From NCBI GenBank assembly GCA_900708905.1, contig CAADRB010000010.1:2549770-2613769 (forward strand): a DNA stretch of 64,000 nucleotides, written 5' to 3'. The position numbers and the translations under genes are program-made. The stretch is from Hymenolepis diminuta (Eukaryota > Platyhelminthes > Cestoda > Cyclophyllidea > Hymenolepididae). Shown here one piece after another: positions 13,511 to 26,660 of the stretch; position 1 is the first letter of the stretch; every line of letters begins with the position of its first letter. The notes below the pieces were generated by a model. The model did not search any database and was not told the DNA's origin. It saw only the letters and a list, made by a program, of their open reading frames with translations.

Positions 13511-14934
13511 TAGGGTCATAAAGATGCCACTGCGTTTTCGTGGATGAAAAACCGAAGTGTTGTCATAGTGAATGCCAATAAAGACTAATTTTGGAAAATG
13601 CATAGAAAATCATCCTTCATTAGCTAATCATGTCATCGTTTGAGACGTGCAGTGTGGAAATGAAGAAATTTTAATTTTTACGTTTGATATTTATTTGAAT
13701 TCAAACGATTTTATTATTTTAAAAACAACTAAATTTTCTTGTCAAAGATATCTTTTAGACAAGAGATTTATAACTTTTAATGTTGCATTTACCAGGAAAA
13801 GGGAAATGAATTGTAAAATTTTGATATTTTGAGCCAGAAATCAACGATTTCTGCATAACCTAAGTTGTTATTTGTACCACTTTATCTATTGATTATGGAT
13901 TTGGAAGCATTCCAGTCAGGCAAAGCTTGGCTACAAAAAATGAACAAAGGCTTTCATTTGGTCGCGTTTTTGCAACTGTACATTGTAGAATTCAGTTTTT
14001 ATTTTTCTGATAGTAGGAGATGATGTGTATTTGAATTTACCAGTTTACTAAGATCATCACTCATAAAGCAACTAGCTAATACTAAGTGGAAAGTTTAAAT
14101 AAACCAGAACTCATTAAATTCAAAGTTAAATTTGCCCTGTATTGGGCTTAAATTTTCCAGAAACTCATTTTAAAATAGTGACTTTAAATTTTTTCAATTA
14201 TAGATGGTACTGAACAGATTTTGCTGATTAGGTATGATAGAAATAGCATAACCCGGTCTAATATGTGTAAAGCACTACATATGAAAAAAGAAAGTTCATA
14301 AACTACAAAATTTCAAAAAAAAATATATTAAATGATAAACAGATGATAAGTGTGTTTTAGAAAAGGTGTAACAACCGATGATTATATTCATTCGAAAGAT
14401 AGAGTTAAATTCCTATAGATCAGCGTGCTTTCCTTTTTATGCAACTGCAGATCTTTCTGTCTCTAGGCATTCCACCCTAATTTTAGCTCAAATATACACT
14501 ACTTAAACGGAAATTACTTTTTCTAGTATATGGAATTACTGTTTTCAATATAATTGGCCAGATCAACATGTTGAGCCCTACGAGAGACTAACTGGAAGAT
14601 GGCTTAAACGACTGGGTGGGAACTGTGTACTCTATTACGTATTTGGCTGTTCATGGACAGTAAAGCTATAGTAGACTCCAAAAAGTACCATTTGGTAATT
14701 TAAAGCAATTAAGTTCAACATAAACAGCGCGCCATCTAGCTTGAATCTATCATGCAGTGCCGACATCGAAATAGCTAATTAATAATCAGCATAATTTAAG
14801 TTAATGTAATGGTAATAAACAACCACTGAGTTTGACCAAATTGAAGAACATTTTATAATAATTTTAAAAGTAAAACATAAATGTGCAGACCAATTTAAAT
14901 AAAGGTTAATGTACTAGATAGAGAGAGGGTAATG
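13511..14934. other. non-coding DNA, nothing recognised
   Basis: One 61-codon frame at 13647-13832 is very rich in Ile, Phe, Asn and Lys, as chance AT-rich frames are. Nothing else was noted. Confidence 0.55.
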
Positions 14935-15090
14935 TGAAACTGATCTCGTAAGAGACTCGAATCCTATTATCTCTTTTTGTTGACAGTATTTAAATCGTGC
15001 ACTTGATCATGCATATCACTCGATTGGGACTGATCTCATGATCTCTGACAGATGTTTATGCTGACTGCTGTACCAGCAACCCGATGAATT
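14935..15090 (-). repeat. SINE-like repeat, copy E (minus strand)
   Basis: On the minus strand, a decayed tRNA-like region containing GTCAGAGATCATGAGATCAG resembles AGTCAGAGATCACGAGATT in the copy at 39541-39650. It is followed by AGGATTCGAGTCTCTTACGA, which matches AGAGTCCGAGTCTCTCACCA in the copy at 15371-15530. The two minus-strand copies sit about 300 bp apart, so this is a small cluster of the same element. Confidence 0.45.
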
Positions 15091-15370
15091 CTGAAATTCT
15101 TGTGATAAGGTTTTTTGAATCGGAAAACAATGTCCTGATATATTCTCAACACTTTTGGACCTCAATGTTACCCAATTTCAATTGCTTTTACATAATGAAC
15201 AATTGTTTTTTTATTTTGCCATGATAATAATCGTTTGTGCAATTTAAGCGGATTTAATGGAAATTTATATTCCCTTAGCCTAAGTTTATTCAGGAAGATT
15301 TTATAATCATAATGCCCAGGCTTATTTAGTAAAGCATTTTGCAACGCCATTCTTGGTTAGAGGGCGGCAC

Positions 15371-15530
15371 CATGGAGTCTTCCTGGTGAGAGACTCGGAC
15401 TCTGACATTCTCTACATTAGCCAGATTTAACCAATGTGATTGGCCATTCCGCTCACCGGGTTCGCACCAGTGGGAATCGAATCGATACGCGTTGAGCACT
15501 GGGCCTCCGATGACCGGTTTATGATATATT
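15371..15530 (-). repeat. tRNA-derived SINE-like repeat, copy D (minus strand)
   Basis: Read on the minus strand, it starts with GCCCAGTGCTCAACGCGTAT, a box-A-like motif, then a box-B-like ATTCGATTCCC and GTGCGAACCCGGTGAG. The body shares TGGCCAATC, TTGGTTAA and CTCACCAG-AAG-TCC with copy A at 610-755. An open frame runs through it on the minus strand (15427-15642), but the part that looks ordered is simply the repeat, so I do not call it coding. Confidence 0.55.
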
Positions 15531-16772
15531 TTAAACCTGGTAATGGATGAACATCCCTAGTCCCTATGACATGTTGACAACACTTAATTAGAATAAACTG
15601 AAGAAAATCTGGAGTTAAACTTATGGGAATCTCACACTCCACCTCCTCTCTTATTTTCTAGAATCAGTCCAACTGTGAATGTATGATATCTTACTTGGCA
15701 AATACTAATATTAATTACTGTGTTAATAACGCATTCGCACTAATTGTTAATACCTCTTTTGGTCAGAGAAAAGAACCTAAAAGTTTAAATTTAGATGAGA
15801 TTTCCAACGAATTTCAAAGTTATTACTTTTTAATTTGATTTATTCTGAAAAAAATAAATAACATTTTACCTAATCGAATTTTTTGATTCTAAGTTGTCAT
15901 TTTACTGAGTGAAGATTGTTGCATCAAATGTATTTTAAGATTATAAATAGTTATGACTGAATTTATAATTTCAATAAATGTGAATACTGACATTTTTATA
16001 TAAGAAATATATTAGAAAACGTTGAATCCCGCAACGTTTTCAGTGATATGATAAACTGAAATAAAACCCACGTATGCCTCAATTGTTTAGTGATTGAAAT
16101 TAACTGTTTCTTAGACATATATCAAAGCAATTTAAGATGTAGTTTCCCTCTTTCCTTATGTAGATAATCACTGATCAAAGTAATATATATGTGTTTTAAC
16201 AAATGAAAATTTTGCGCATTTTATTACACATGTGTTTATTTATCAATAATTAATTTATTGAATATAGGTCTCTCGAGCTCAGATCTCGAAATAAAATTAT
16301 ATAACTGTGTGCCAACGATGAAACCATTCATTTTTTCCATATTTTAGTCGATATAGTCGAATGTATTTTTTTATTATAAAAGTGGTTTGAGTTGATCATT
16401 CTACTTTCTTCTGCGTCTGAGTAACTACAATTGTATTTTAAACTCCGTAGTTTCCTAGTATCAGACTGAGGGAGTGATTTCGTTAACAATTGCCTCCGAC
16501 AACTGCCCTAACCCTAATCATAAGTTTCAAAAGGAACAACCTTTCTGCAAAAATCTTGGAAAAATGGCACTTGCAGTTATTTTGATTGACATACAAGTGC
16601 TAAAGCTGAAATTCAAGCTGTTGAGCAAGAAGAGTTTGTAATATTATTAAAATTTGATCTCGAATTCATAGGTAGATTTATCGGACTCTGGATTTACAAT
16701 TTCATTTTAAATTTGATTTTTTTATTTAAATTTTTCGCTATATTCTAAACATCAAAGGGACATTTCACTCAC
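15531..16772. other. non-coding DNA, nothing recognised
   Basis: AT-rich with frequent stops. A 12-bp CCCTAACCCTAA run occurs at 16506-16517 but is too short to call telomeric. Confidence 0.5.
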
Positions 16773-16957
16773 ACATCTGAAATGATGTTTCAGTAAGTGT
16801 GACCTTAAAATCTGACAAAAAGTGCTTAAAATCTTTGCGTGACACAGGAGTTTGATCTAAAAATCGACCACTGGGAGTGTGGATGTTTGAAAGAGAGCTC
16901 AAGTTGAAACATATTTTAGCAACCTTTAATATCCTCACTTTTTCGCTGCTACCCAAG
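16773..16957 (-). other. possible internal exon of an unknown gene (minus strand)
   Basis: On the minus strand this 185-bp stretch is open in one frame (61 codons plus one base at each end). It is preceded by a pyrimidine-rich acceptor-like run ending GCTTTTGGCAG and followed by GTGAGTG, a near-perfect donor. The peptide is of mixed, non-repetitive composition (SSEKVRILKVAK near the start, RKDFKHFLSDFKVTLTE near the end), unlike the Ile/Phe/Asn-rich chance frames around it. I recognise no family, and no partner exon with matching phase was identified. It may be a chance frame, a relic exon, or part of a transposon. Confidence 0.22.
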
Positions 16958-17214
16958 CTGCCAAAAGCAGAAGTCCAAAGTAAAAATAATTAACCTACAG
17001 CATAACCTTTTGAATAAAAATATAAAATTTATTTTTAAATGAGACATTTTGTACTTCTAATTCACTCATCCTTGTTTTAATCATATCACGTTTAAAGTAA
17101 ATTTTCCCAAATAAATTAAAATAGTACCGAGAAGTAGCAAAACAGAGCGGCAGATTCAGTGATCCTCTAATAAGCAAACGAGGCACAATTTTTTTCAAAA
17201 TCATAAGATCAAGG
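16958..17214. other. non-coding DNA, possible intron flank
   Basis: A 74-codon minus-strand frame covers 16995-17219, but it lacks convincing splice signals and resembles nothing I know. Confidence 0.4.
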
Positions 17215-17400
17215 GTCAAGTTGGGTCAGAGGGTTCATTGAACAATCGCAGAGGGAAAAGTGAGAAAAGTTGAAATTAGGAAGGCTGGGTTACACGTCTA
17301 GAGAGTGTAAAAGCAAAGTTAGAAAACCGAGTGAGGTAGGGGGCTGACCGATCTATCCTAATTTATGTTCCGGTGAGACAAATAGATCAAGCAGATCGAT
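17215..17400. repeat. G/A-rich block 4
   Basis: A purine-rich island (AGAGGGAAAAGTGAGAAAAG, later GAGTGAGGTAGGGGGCTGA) of the same character as blocks 1-3. No gene is seen. Confidence 0.3.
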
Positions 17401-18043
17401 GAACTACTGTGTGGGTACTAAAACCCTTTAGTGTATTGTTTCACTAAATCTAAGTATTGGTTACTTCTATATAGCATATAAAATGTATTAATATCGTTAA
17501 ATAGTTAGGATTTCAATCAAAACTAAACCAATTTATTTCAAAACAGTTTTGATCTGACTAGCCTGAGACACTGTTGCAAATGATCTTAAGAACAATTATA
17601 CATCTTTCATAATGGGAAAACTCCAAGATTCACTGACTAAGTCCTTATTTTTAAATTAAATTAGGGGTAACTACTAAGCATTTCAATTATTAAAGATAGT
17701 AAAAGTTTTTTGTTATAAATGATTTTTCAAGATTACATCCTCAGTACAGTTTTCGGTAAACAAACTAACAGAAAGAATTAGTAGTAGAAGGAGCTTGACA
17801 AGAAGACGTAAGGCAAAAAATTTCACAATGTTTCGTCATAGAAAAAATATTAAAACGCAATGCAATGTGAAGTAGTCTAATACTGACTTGGAATGAGGAA
17901 CAAATTTAAGTAGAAATATAGTCTAAGGCCTTTCGATTTCTGTCATTTTGTCCCCTTTCCTAGTAGTCTATTGCCACATATTTCAATTTGTAGGTATTTA
18001 AATTTAAGGATTTGATTTCCATTCCTTGAACATATTCATCCCC
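17401..18043. other. non-coding DNA, nothing recognised
   Basis: AT-rich, with stops in all frames. Confidence 0.55.
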
Positions 18044-18100
18044 TTTGACATCCAGGGCTTATAACCAGTTGATTAATTTAGATGGTTTGGCGACGACTTC
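18044..18100 (+). repeat. short interspersed repeat, copy 1 of 3
   Basis: CCAGGGCTTATAACCAGTTG then ATTAATTTAGATGGTTTGG. The same order of words, diverged, occurs at 48885-48945 (TCTAGAGCTTATATACC, TAATTTAGAGGGTTGG) and 55880-55930 (TCTAGAGCTAATTAACCACT, AGTTTGG). All three are on the + strand. Class unknown. Confidence 0.45.
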
Positions 18101-18535
18101 ATTCACATCTATGCTTCTATTGGCTAAGGTACCAGTTAGATTATAAGAAATGACATAAGTTTTGACACTTTACGGCTCACTGGAGCTCAAATTGTGACAT
18201 ATAAGTTAGAGATGCCTGCAAATCTCAGCGATCAGTTTTCATGCCTTAGGATGTTTTCATCTTTAGAACAGATTTCTCTTGTTGTTATACAAGTCATATT
18301 TGTTGAAGCAATTTTAAGGATGCCTATTTTCTCTTCATTTTATATTTTGCAAAGCAGCCTTTGATTTGGACAGGATCACGGAAGAAAATATATCTAATTG
18401 CTAAATTTAAGATGCTGGCTGCATAGCTAATTTTTTTTCAATTTCATTGTACCAGGCCAGATTGTCTTGTCGCTAACAGAATCCACTTATGTTCGAGTAG
18501 CAGCTAGTTACTACTAATACTATAAGACATTGAAC
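18101..18535. other. non-coding DNA, nothing recognised
   Basis: Nothing beyond AT-rich sequence was found. Confidence 0.5.
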
Positions 18536-18559
18536 TATATATATGTATATATATATATT
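18536..18559. repeat. (TA)n microsatellite, interrupted
   Basis: A TA run with one TG interruption. Confidence 0.9.
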
Positions 18560-21500
18560 CAGTATGCTAGGTGGTGGAGAGGAAATAGTTTTGGGGAAGA
18601 GTAGAGAGATTTGGTCCACAAAATTCGGAATAATTACTTCTCTTCTCAGTCTGAAGAACATATGCTACTTCTTCCGACAGTGTAGTTGATTGACATTTCA
18701 ATCGTACTTGTCATTTATAAGATATATAATAACTGGAAGTTTAGTAATGAAAGCCCTTGTTGCTCATCGTACCTGAAATAGAGTAATCCTGTGGAGGGTG
18801 CAAGATTATTGCTCTCTTTACTTTCTTTTCTTAATTGTGATAATTCTCCAAATCACAAATAGTTAAAATTTTTAAATATAAAGTTATTAAAAATGCAATT
18901 AAAATTTTGTTTCATTTTTCATAATGTATATCTGATTGCAAAGTTTAGTAAAGGAGAGATGTGTGTAAACCATTTGTGCGCGAAATTTTAATTCAAATTA
19001 AATTTCCATATTGTCCTACTATTATATCGCTCTCAATTACTATAGTTTCTCAATTAGTTGTTACAGTTATGCCCGTTCTCCGAAAATAAACCACAAAAAA
19101 CTAGATGGTGATATATGAAGGACGCGAAGCTCAACTTATGTCTCCCATAGGAATAATCAAATTTATGTTATCCTATATGGTCCAGAAACACGGTCAAATC
19201 AACCTCTTGTTATGTGACTAAAACACGCAAGAACTAAATGGAGGATAAAAGTGAATATAATTCTTGGATATATAAATTAATGCACACTTTTATAAGGGGG
19301 TCATTGCAGGATTGCAATTTTTTAATCCATTTGAATTAATTCACTGGCAATTCCCCATTAATGTAATCACATTTCATTTCCAAGTTCCACTCACTTGTTT
19401 ATCTTGATGAAAATGGTACTCTATTATGTAGAAATTAATTTAATTGAAACACTCTTGATAATCCTAATGTTGCCAGTAGACGACGATCTTTCCTAATCAG
19501 AAAGTCAGTAATTGAGTAGAGAGCATAATGTCTACCTCTTCTAGTATACTCCCAGAAATAAGTTACTAGTCCTAAAATCTTGGATACGTGCACGTCCGAC
19601 CACCCCATGGTCCTAAATTTCCGGTCCCATTACACTCCATTGCACACTTCAGAGTATTTGAGTGCGTCCGTTCAATTAAGGCAAAAAGGTAGTCACGCTT
19701 TCAGGGGTTTCTGAGACTCTTCAGGAAAAATACTAAAACAAAGAACAAGGCGCCCAGCAATATATGAAATTACTGGGAGAAACATAACACTGGCAGGTGA
19801 GAAAAATCACAGCTGGGTGGTGAGGATGCAAATCGACAATCGACACGGATATGGGCTGGCTTAATGTTATCAGGATTTGATGGTAATAATTTTAGAACCA
19901 CTTGATCATTTAACATTTTTAAGGAAAAAGCGTTGTATCCCCCAACATTGATAAATCCTGAAGATCTCAAGATATTACTTAGCTAAATTACTTAAATTTT
20001 TACAATTATTCCGAACCATATCAACTACCAGAATTGTTTACAGGAGTTTAATCTAATTGAATATCAGTCAAAACAAAAAAAGGTGAAGCGGTGTGAATGA
20101 ATATAATAAGAGGTAGAGAAATCAGCTGGCTACCAGTTAGGAAAAAACTAGATTCAGTAACTCAAATTCTTCGTTTATTTAATATAACAAAATGCTGATT
20201 AAAAAACGCCGTTCTACAACTCTTGAACTCCGCAAAACGAGGATATAATTAGTAGGGATTGGACAAAAAGCATGTCAGTCAAGTCATGCGGACTATCCTT
20301 ATTGACATGTATCCAGTAATACTGATGGTCGACCACACTGATTAAACTAGAAATTAAGATTTTGCAAGCCATAAAAGAGTCGGTGATGTGATCGGTCTGT
20401 CATAGTTAAAAAGCAAAAAACAACATGCCATTAATTATGTATAAATTCACAGTTTTGTTAAAATTTACTAAAGTTATGGGGGACTTATGTCTATTCTGAA
20501 GTCAAATTTGGTTACAAAAGTTATCAGTAAAGTACCAATAATCAATGATAGTTTCAATACAGAAAATGAAATGTTAGATAATCTTAGAAAAATCTGGTCT
20601 TATCTGTGCCAAAACTATGTTATATTTTGTAATTATCAAAAGAGATATTACCAACGTTTCTAGTTTTGATTAGCTAGGACCTTTTAAATTGACTATGTGA
20701 ATAGAGACAACGTTAATTATCTATTGGGTTGATCAAGCATCCAGATAATGTTATTATGTACAATTTTTACTGAATACTTGGCTGTCTCATCTCTGCTATG
20801 TTAAGAATGTAGACTTCTGGATGTCGTGTAAGATTATTTTAAATTTACTACTGTTGGTAAGAAGAAAATGCTTTGAAGATGTAAGATTAAAAGTCGGTCA
20901 ATAAGCACAGGATATGTTAAAAAAAGGGCTCCAAATCAGAAGGCAAATAATGCAATTTGAATTTTGATATGTGAATCATCCATTAAATAATGAGATCTTA
21001 CAAATAAAATGAAGTCTGACTATTTTACCTTAACTTTATCGCCAATTTATTCTTACTTTCTTCTCCTTTATCGTTTAATCGACTTTTGCTAAGCCGATTT
21101 CAATTTTATACATAAAGCATGATACATTTTTTATTTTACCATGGATAAAATTGGTGATAACTGATTACTCGTCGGAGTTTTCAAACGTCTTTAATATAGA
21201 AATTTATTAAATTTTTAAAAATTCTTACATACGATAAATTTTTTCATTCACTTTTTAAGCTATAGTTGACAAATAACATCAAATTTTGCAAACCTTTTAA
21301 AATAATAGTTTTGCATCTTTATTCATAGAAAAGATCTATTAAAATATCATGCAAACAACAGATAGAGGCAAACCTATAGGGACATGATTATTGGGGAAAA
21401 GGATAGGCCGATTTATAGAAATCGGGGTTTTTACTATTAGCCATTCAGATCAGAGGCCTATGTGCTGTTAATAATGCTGATTTCTCAAAGCTTTAATGAT

Positions 21501-24500
21501 CCATTGTATTACATTTTCGTCAAATTGGGTTCTTCAACCTCTTCCCCCTTAATTTTGACTTAGAAATTCTTACCTGTATTCCCCATATCAGGAATATCTT
21601 CTTGTTTGCTTTCATTATAGATAATTTTAAATTTTTCAAAAGTAAGTCAGTTTGAACATAATATTCTCTCCAAATTGAACTTGGTGCATCCCACATGACC
21701 GATGGTCAACTAACCCAAATTGCACTCAAATACAGATATAGAGAAAGTAATTGCAGTGAAGTAGGAATAAAAAATTGCGAACGTAATTGGAAAATTTAAT
21801 GCCGAAACGCTAAAGTTCCGAAACCGTGTAGACCAAGAAGAAATACGATCAGATATAAAATTAAAATTTAAAAATTTAAAAGCAAAAATGACGGAGTTTA
21901 ATGTCTGAGAGAAAGTTAAAATGTTTAGCTAAGTATTATTTAACCATTCAAATGCTCGACTACTGGTTACTACAAGAGAAACTTAATACCATTCACTCGC
22001 TGAGTGTTTTCTGAATAATTAAGCGTTTGAAGTAACCTGATTTAACTAGATATCTCCAATCCTAAAGTACATATAATCTCTCTGTAAATCCACCAGGCAT
22101 CCGCTTTGTCCATCACATTTACCATCCCCTGCACGTTTGGCATTCACTAATACTTAAAGACCACTATGTCCTTCCCGGTTCCCCTCTCATCAACCGGATG
22201 GCCACAAATAAGCCTAGCTGTTTGCAGCTGACTTTTTCAATTCTGCTGACGTAGCACAGTGGCAAAATTAAGAAGACAAAGTACGCAAAATAGCGAGGGG
22301 AAAGACCACTTACCTAGCTACAATGCCACCTTCTACAGTTCTTTGAAAGGCTCTAATAGTATTCCATTTCATAATTTCGTTGTCGCTCACTTTTGGAAAA
22401 AAGTGAATGTATCATCGAACTGAAATGTTCTCTTATACTATCGGTGAACGGTTGATTGTGAATATTTTAATTCGTGGGATTCCAACATTTGTCTCACTGC
22501 CCAAAATGTATTGGGGAAGCGTCCTTCATTGAGTTTAGGAGTTACTATTTTAAAAAAATTAACAAGATCTTAAGAAGGATTATCTTAGCTCTTTTCATCA
22601 TTGTAACAAAGGCGTGAGATTTCCTATAAGATTCTTTCAAGAAATTTTTTGCTAAATAATTAGATGATTTCCCTTCATGCATTTCTTCGACACTAAAATT
22701 TCTTTCAGCAATTAGGAGCCAATAAAATCTCAAACAACCCTACCACAAAGTAATGGCTAATACAAAATAAAGACTTAGATTTATTAAAAAATAAATATAA
22801 AATGTCTTGAGTGAGCTGCAGTAAACTGTTGTATGGTAAACATGCCACTGCTTGTCTCATCAGTTTGATCTAGGTTGTTAAAAGATACTAACAAATTAGG
22901 GTGGTTTGATCAACCACAGAACTAAACCAATCGGCCTACGAGCTCTGACTATTGTTGACATAATCTCATTAATAAATCTAACAGTTAAATGATGAAGACT
23001 GAAAATTACGATATTGCAAATTGATTTTCTCCCATTGTTGATCAGTTCAGTGTTTCCGGATTTAAACTAAGCAAAACACATGACATTCCAACTTCATTAC
23101 CTGTTTCTTGTTGACCCTGTACTCCTGTAATCGTCTGTTATCTCCTTTCTTCAGATGTTTTCCATGATTGAAGCCTGTAAATAATTTTTTGCAGTGCCAA
23201 GGGAGTAACGATATTATAGCTAAAATAGGTAGAGTGAATAAAATTTAATTTTAATCATTGTATGTTAATGATCGCGGAGAAGTTATAACGACTTCTAAAT
23301 CAAAAATCACTCTACGAAAAATTGAATTTTGGGATAAAATTTTTCCCTATACGAGAACTTGAATTTTGATAAACTGCATTACTCATTTGAGAATTATTGT
23401 TTGTAGTTAATTAAATATTATTAAGCGGGAATCTTGAGTGGCATTAATATCTTTAATAAAGCTGCTTAAGAGGCCAAACCAAAACAGGTCAGATATTTGC
23501 CCAAAAATAATAGATCTTCTTAATACTAACGGATTTAGTGTGCTTTATTTGTTGATGAACAACTGACAATTAATCTTAAAGTTTGCAATGCATTGAGCAA
23601 CACAGCAAACCAATGAGTCAGGTGTCGCAGGATCTAAAACCCCAAGTATTTTTCGGTGATATCTCGGGAATCTTAATGTTTCCAAATTAGATTATCTTTC
23701 TAAATATGTTTAATATAAACATTACAGTGTTTGTTCTTTTAACTAATACGCACTGCTAAGAGAGGTCATTGTTGTTTGTACTTATTTCAAATAGAATATC
23801 ATTTTATTTTTTGTATTTATAAAAAGGGGAAAATCCTGAATACCCTGCTTGATCAAAAAGATGAATCTATCAATTCGAATATAATTTTAACAAATCATTA
23901 AATCATACCTAATTTGCACCATCAGAGGCAGAGAAATGGTTGAGGTTGATCTGCCTTCGATCCGAACTCTTTGTAAATGGACATCATACCACTGCCGAAC
24001 CGTATGAAGCAATATTGCATGGTTCCTTCGCAATTTGACACATATGTAATGAATTTATATGTTTCGTGTCTTTGACTTTCTATTCTTTCGGTTAATTCAC
24101 GTTAACGAGTTCCCCTATAAGACAAACAGGATGTGCTTGACCTCTCTAGTAATTACTGATTTTATTCTAGCTAAAGTCAAATTAATAGATAATTTGAGAT
24201 ATTTATCACTGGCAAGTCTTACAAAAGACTGACAGTCGTACAAAGTAAGGTTTTAATTATAAAAAATAACCTTCTTTTCAAATACTCTATGAAAGATTTA
24301 AAACAGTTGAAGAGTGGTATCGATTCATCTTTTTTATCTATATTATAGGGATCATTTTAAATTTGGATAAAGAGCCCTTTTAAACTGTAACCATAATGGC
24401 ATTGAAGACTGAAGAACTCCCTTTCATTTTTTTCTCTTTATGCTTACTGCTCTTATGGTTGGCTGTTCACTAGCCAGATAACTCCTTGTTAAATTCACTC

Positions 24501-24685
24501 GTCACCCACGTGGAGAGATAAATGAGTCTACCCATCTTGAATATAGAGCATAAAACTGTTAAGATTAGATATCAGATAAGAGCTTTCCATCTCTGCAGGA
24601 CTCCTTATCAAAACAGCATTGACATTTTGATAGGAAAAAAGAGTTTGTGTCAACAACATACCCTAGAATTATGTTATTATTTTAT
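18560..24685. other. non-coding DNA without supported gene
   Basis: Six kilobases with no open frame above 66 codons that looks coding. A TAGCACAGTGG word at about 22255 resembles a pol III box A but has no box B at the right distance. The word AGAACAAGGCGCC at about 19743 is shared with 11.4 kb. A somewhat GC-richer stretch at 22100-22330 contains GCGAGGGGAAAGACCACTTA, loosely similar to a segment at about 32490. No gene is supported. Confidence 0.5.
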
Positions 24686-24706
24686 TAATAATAATAATAA
24701 TAATTA
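24686..24706. repeat. (TAA)n microsatellite
   Basis: A trinucleotide run. It produces the poly-Asn stretch in an overlapping 86-codon frame (24522-24782), which I do not consider coding. Confidence 0.9.
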
Positions 24707-26454
24707 TTACTATTTTATAACTCGTACTAATGCAAAAAAGTTTGCAATTTTTCATTTCGGCAAAGAAAAAGAGATTGAATAAATAAGGTTCAGTAAAGCA
24801 TAAGGGGAGGAGGAAGGTTGAAAGGAAAGTTTCAATAAAGTTATTTCTATTGATGATCGCATTCGGACATTCGTATTCTTAATTGACATTTCATCGATTC
24901 AAGTCATAAAATTCAAATGTTATATTTTGTTGCAATATCTAGTGCATACTGATGCTCTGCTTACTTATGATCGTCAGTGTTGCTACTCCAGATCATTCCT
25001 ACTTTTGAAGGTCAACATAAATTTATTTAATTTATCACTTGATTAGAAAGATTGCATCATATTAAGACTCAAATTTCAAAACATAGCGACAAGTAATGAG
25101 GTATATCAAGCCTAAATTGTAGTTCATTTATTCAAAAATACAGCTAATTAATTTTTGATTCGAATTTAAAATTAAGACTACTTAGCCGCTGGAGTGATTT
25201 TTAATAATAAAGTCTATTTGATCTAAAGATGAATTTATTTAAGCAAAATACTATTTCAAAGATACGCTTTGGACGAAAGCGTATATAGGCCCCAATATAA
25301 TACCAACTCAGAGGTAAAACATGGTAAGCAGGAGGATTTTGGACTCAAGATCACGATTTCAAGGTAATTTTAGTTACAGTAAGGACGATTTGTACTTTAA
25401 AAATAAGAAAATTTTCCATTATTGACGGAATTTGAATGGAGGTTAGTTTGGACAGTTAATAGGTGAAATATGATGCAGATATTGAATTTTAGGTGATGGA
25501 ATTTGCATTTGTTTGTATTTTTTCAGTGCTGCATTTAACAATTCAGTTTTAATTTATTAGATTGCTGAAGGAGATATTCACCAAATTGACCAAATTTAAA
25601 AATTTGGAGTTACAGTTCAAAATGGTTTCTTCTGATGAACATAATATCAGCGTGATACTAAAATAAAAATTTTAAATAACTCAGAGCTTAATAAAATTTA
25701 TACAATGTGAATTAATATATACAAATGGTTGAAAAACCCTTTTGAATTATCCTTTTCCATTCATACTCTTTTATAATACCACTGTAGGGCAAAATTAAAC
25801 AAAAAACATCGATTTCGAAGTCTTTGTCTTATCTCTTGGTGTTACCACGCTAACTGATGCTAACCTCTCTCTCTGCTACCCGGCTTGAGACGCAGGAGAA
25901 GTTAAAAAACATTCTAACTCAATGCTCAAAGATCCTTGAAGTGTATTTACTTTATAAGCTAATACAAATTTAATTTGTAATTAATTTTCGTGAATGGGTA
26001 TAACTAATGATAGCTAAAAAGCTTAATTTTATTCTTCTATTTTACTTATCAATCATCGAAATTATTATAAAAAACAGCAGACTTTTGTTATTGGTCATTA
26101 TAGTTAAAAACACTGTGTAAGCGTGACCCTTATGGTTGTACATGCAGCGTCTTGATTACCAATCTCCTTGGATGACGCAAATTGAAATCATAATTGCAAT
26201 CTTCTAGAATATTTTCTATCATCTAGATTCACAATTATGTGTTTTAGTTATTCCAACCTTAAAGCCACTTGCCTACCATTAAAAAGAGAGTTTCGACAAC
26301 TTTGAATCTTATCCTTTGCTCCTACGAGCCAACTACTTCTCTCAGTTCCCTCTGAAACCTACCACTGAAGGTGAATAAGTGATATCTAGTTATCTAGACG
26401 GCTACAGAATCCTTGCTGAGATATCCCCTTTTTAACTTCTTGGAATCTTTATTA
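24707..26454. other. non-coding DNA, nothing recognised
   Basis: No coding-like frame. A segment near 25855-25915 is GC-richer and has a weak tRNA-like look on the minus strand, too weak to call. Confidence 0.5.
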
Positions 26455-26660
26455 CACAAAAAGACGAGGAAAAGAAGGAGAGCGGTGGTTAAAAGGCTTT
26501 ATTGAGCGTACAGAAATGCTTGGGGGATAATAAGAGATTGTGTGAATGCGGAAGTGTATGCAGCGGATGATATGTGTACTTATAGATGAGTAAATTTAAT
26601 TAAGGACTGCTGATAGTCTGATTAGGCCAGATAACAGCAGATGGTCAACCGGTCAGGTCA
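26455..26660. repeat. G/A-rich block 5
   Basis: Purine-rich (GACGAGGAAAAGAAGGAGAG), followed by GGCTTTATTGAGCG and TGTGTGAATGCGGAAGTG, which loosely match words in the block at 13181. No gene is seen. Confidence 0.3.

Noticed and set aside
15427..15642. 71-codon minus-strand frame
   Set aside because: Its ordered part is the SINE-like repeat copy D, not a conserved protein.
16506..16517. CCCTAACCCTAA, telomere-like
   Set aside because: Two units only; expected by chance in 64 kb and not a telomeric array.
21820..21845. miR-10-like ACCGTGTAGACC
   Set aside because: There is a mismatch within the seed and no precursor fold.
22252..22262. TAGCACAGTGG, possible pol III box A
   Set aside because: No box B at a suitable distance and no alignment with the SINE-like copies.
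24522..24782. 86-codon frame with an Asn run
   Set aside because: The Asn run is a (TAA)n microsatellite and the rest has chance composition.
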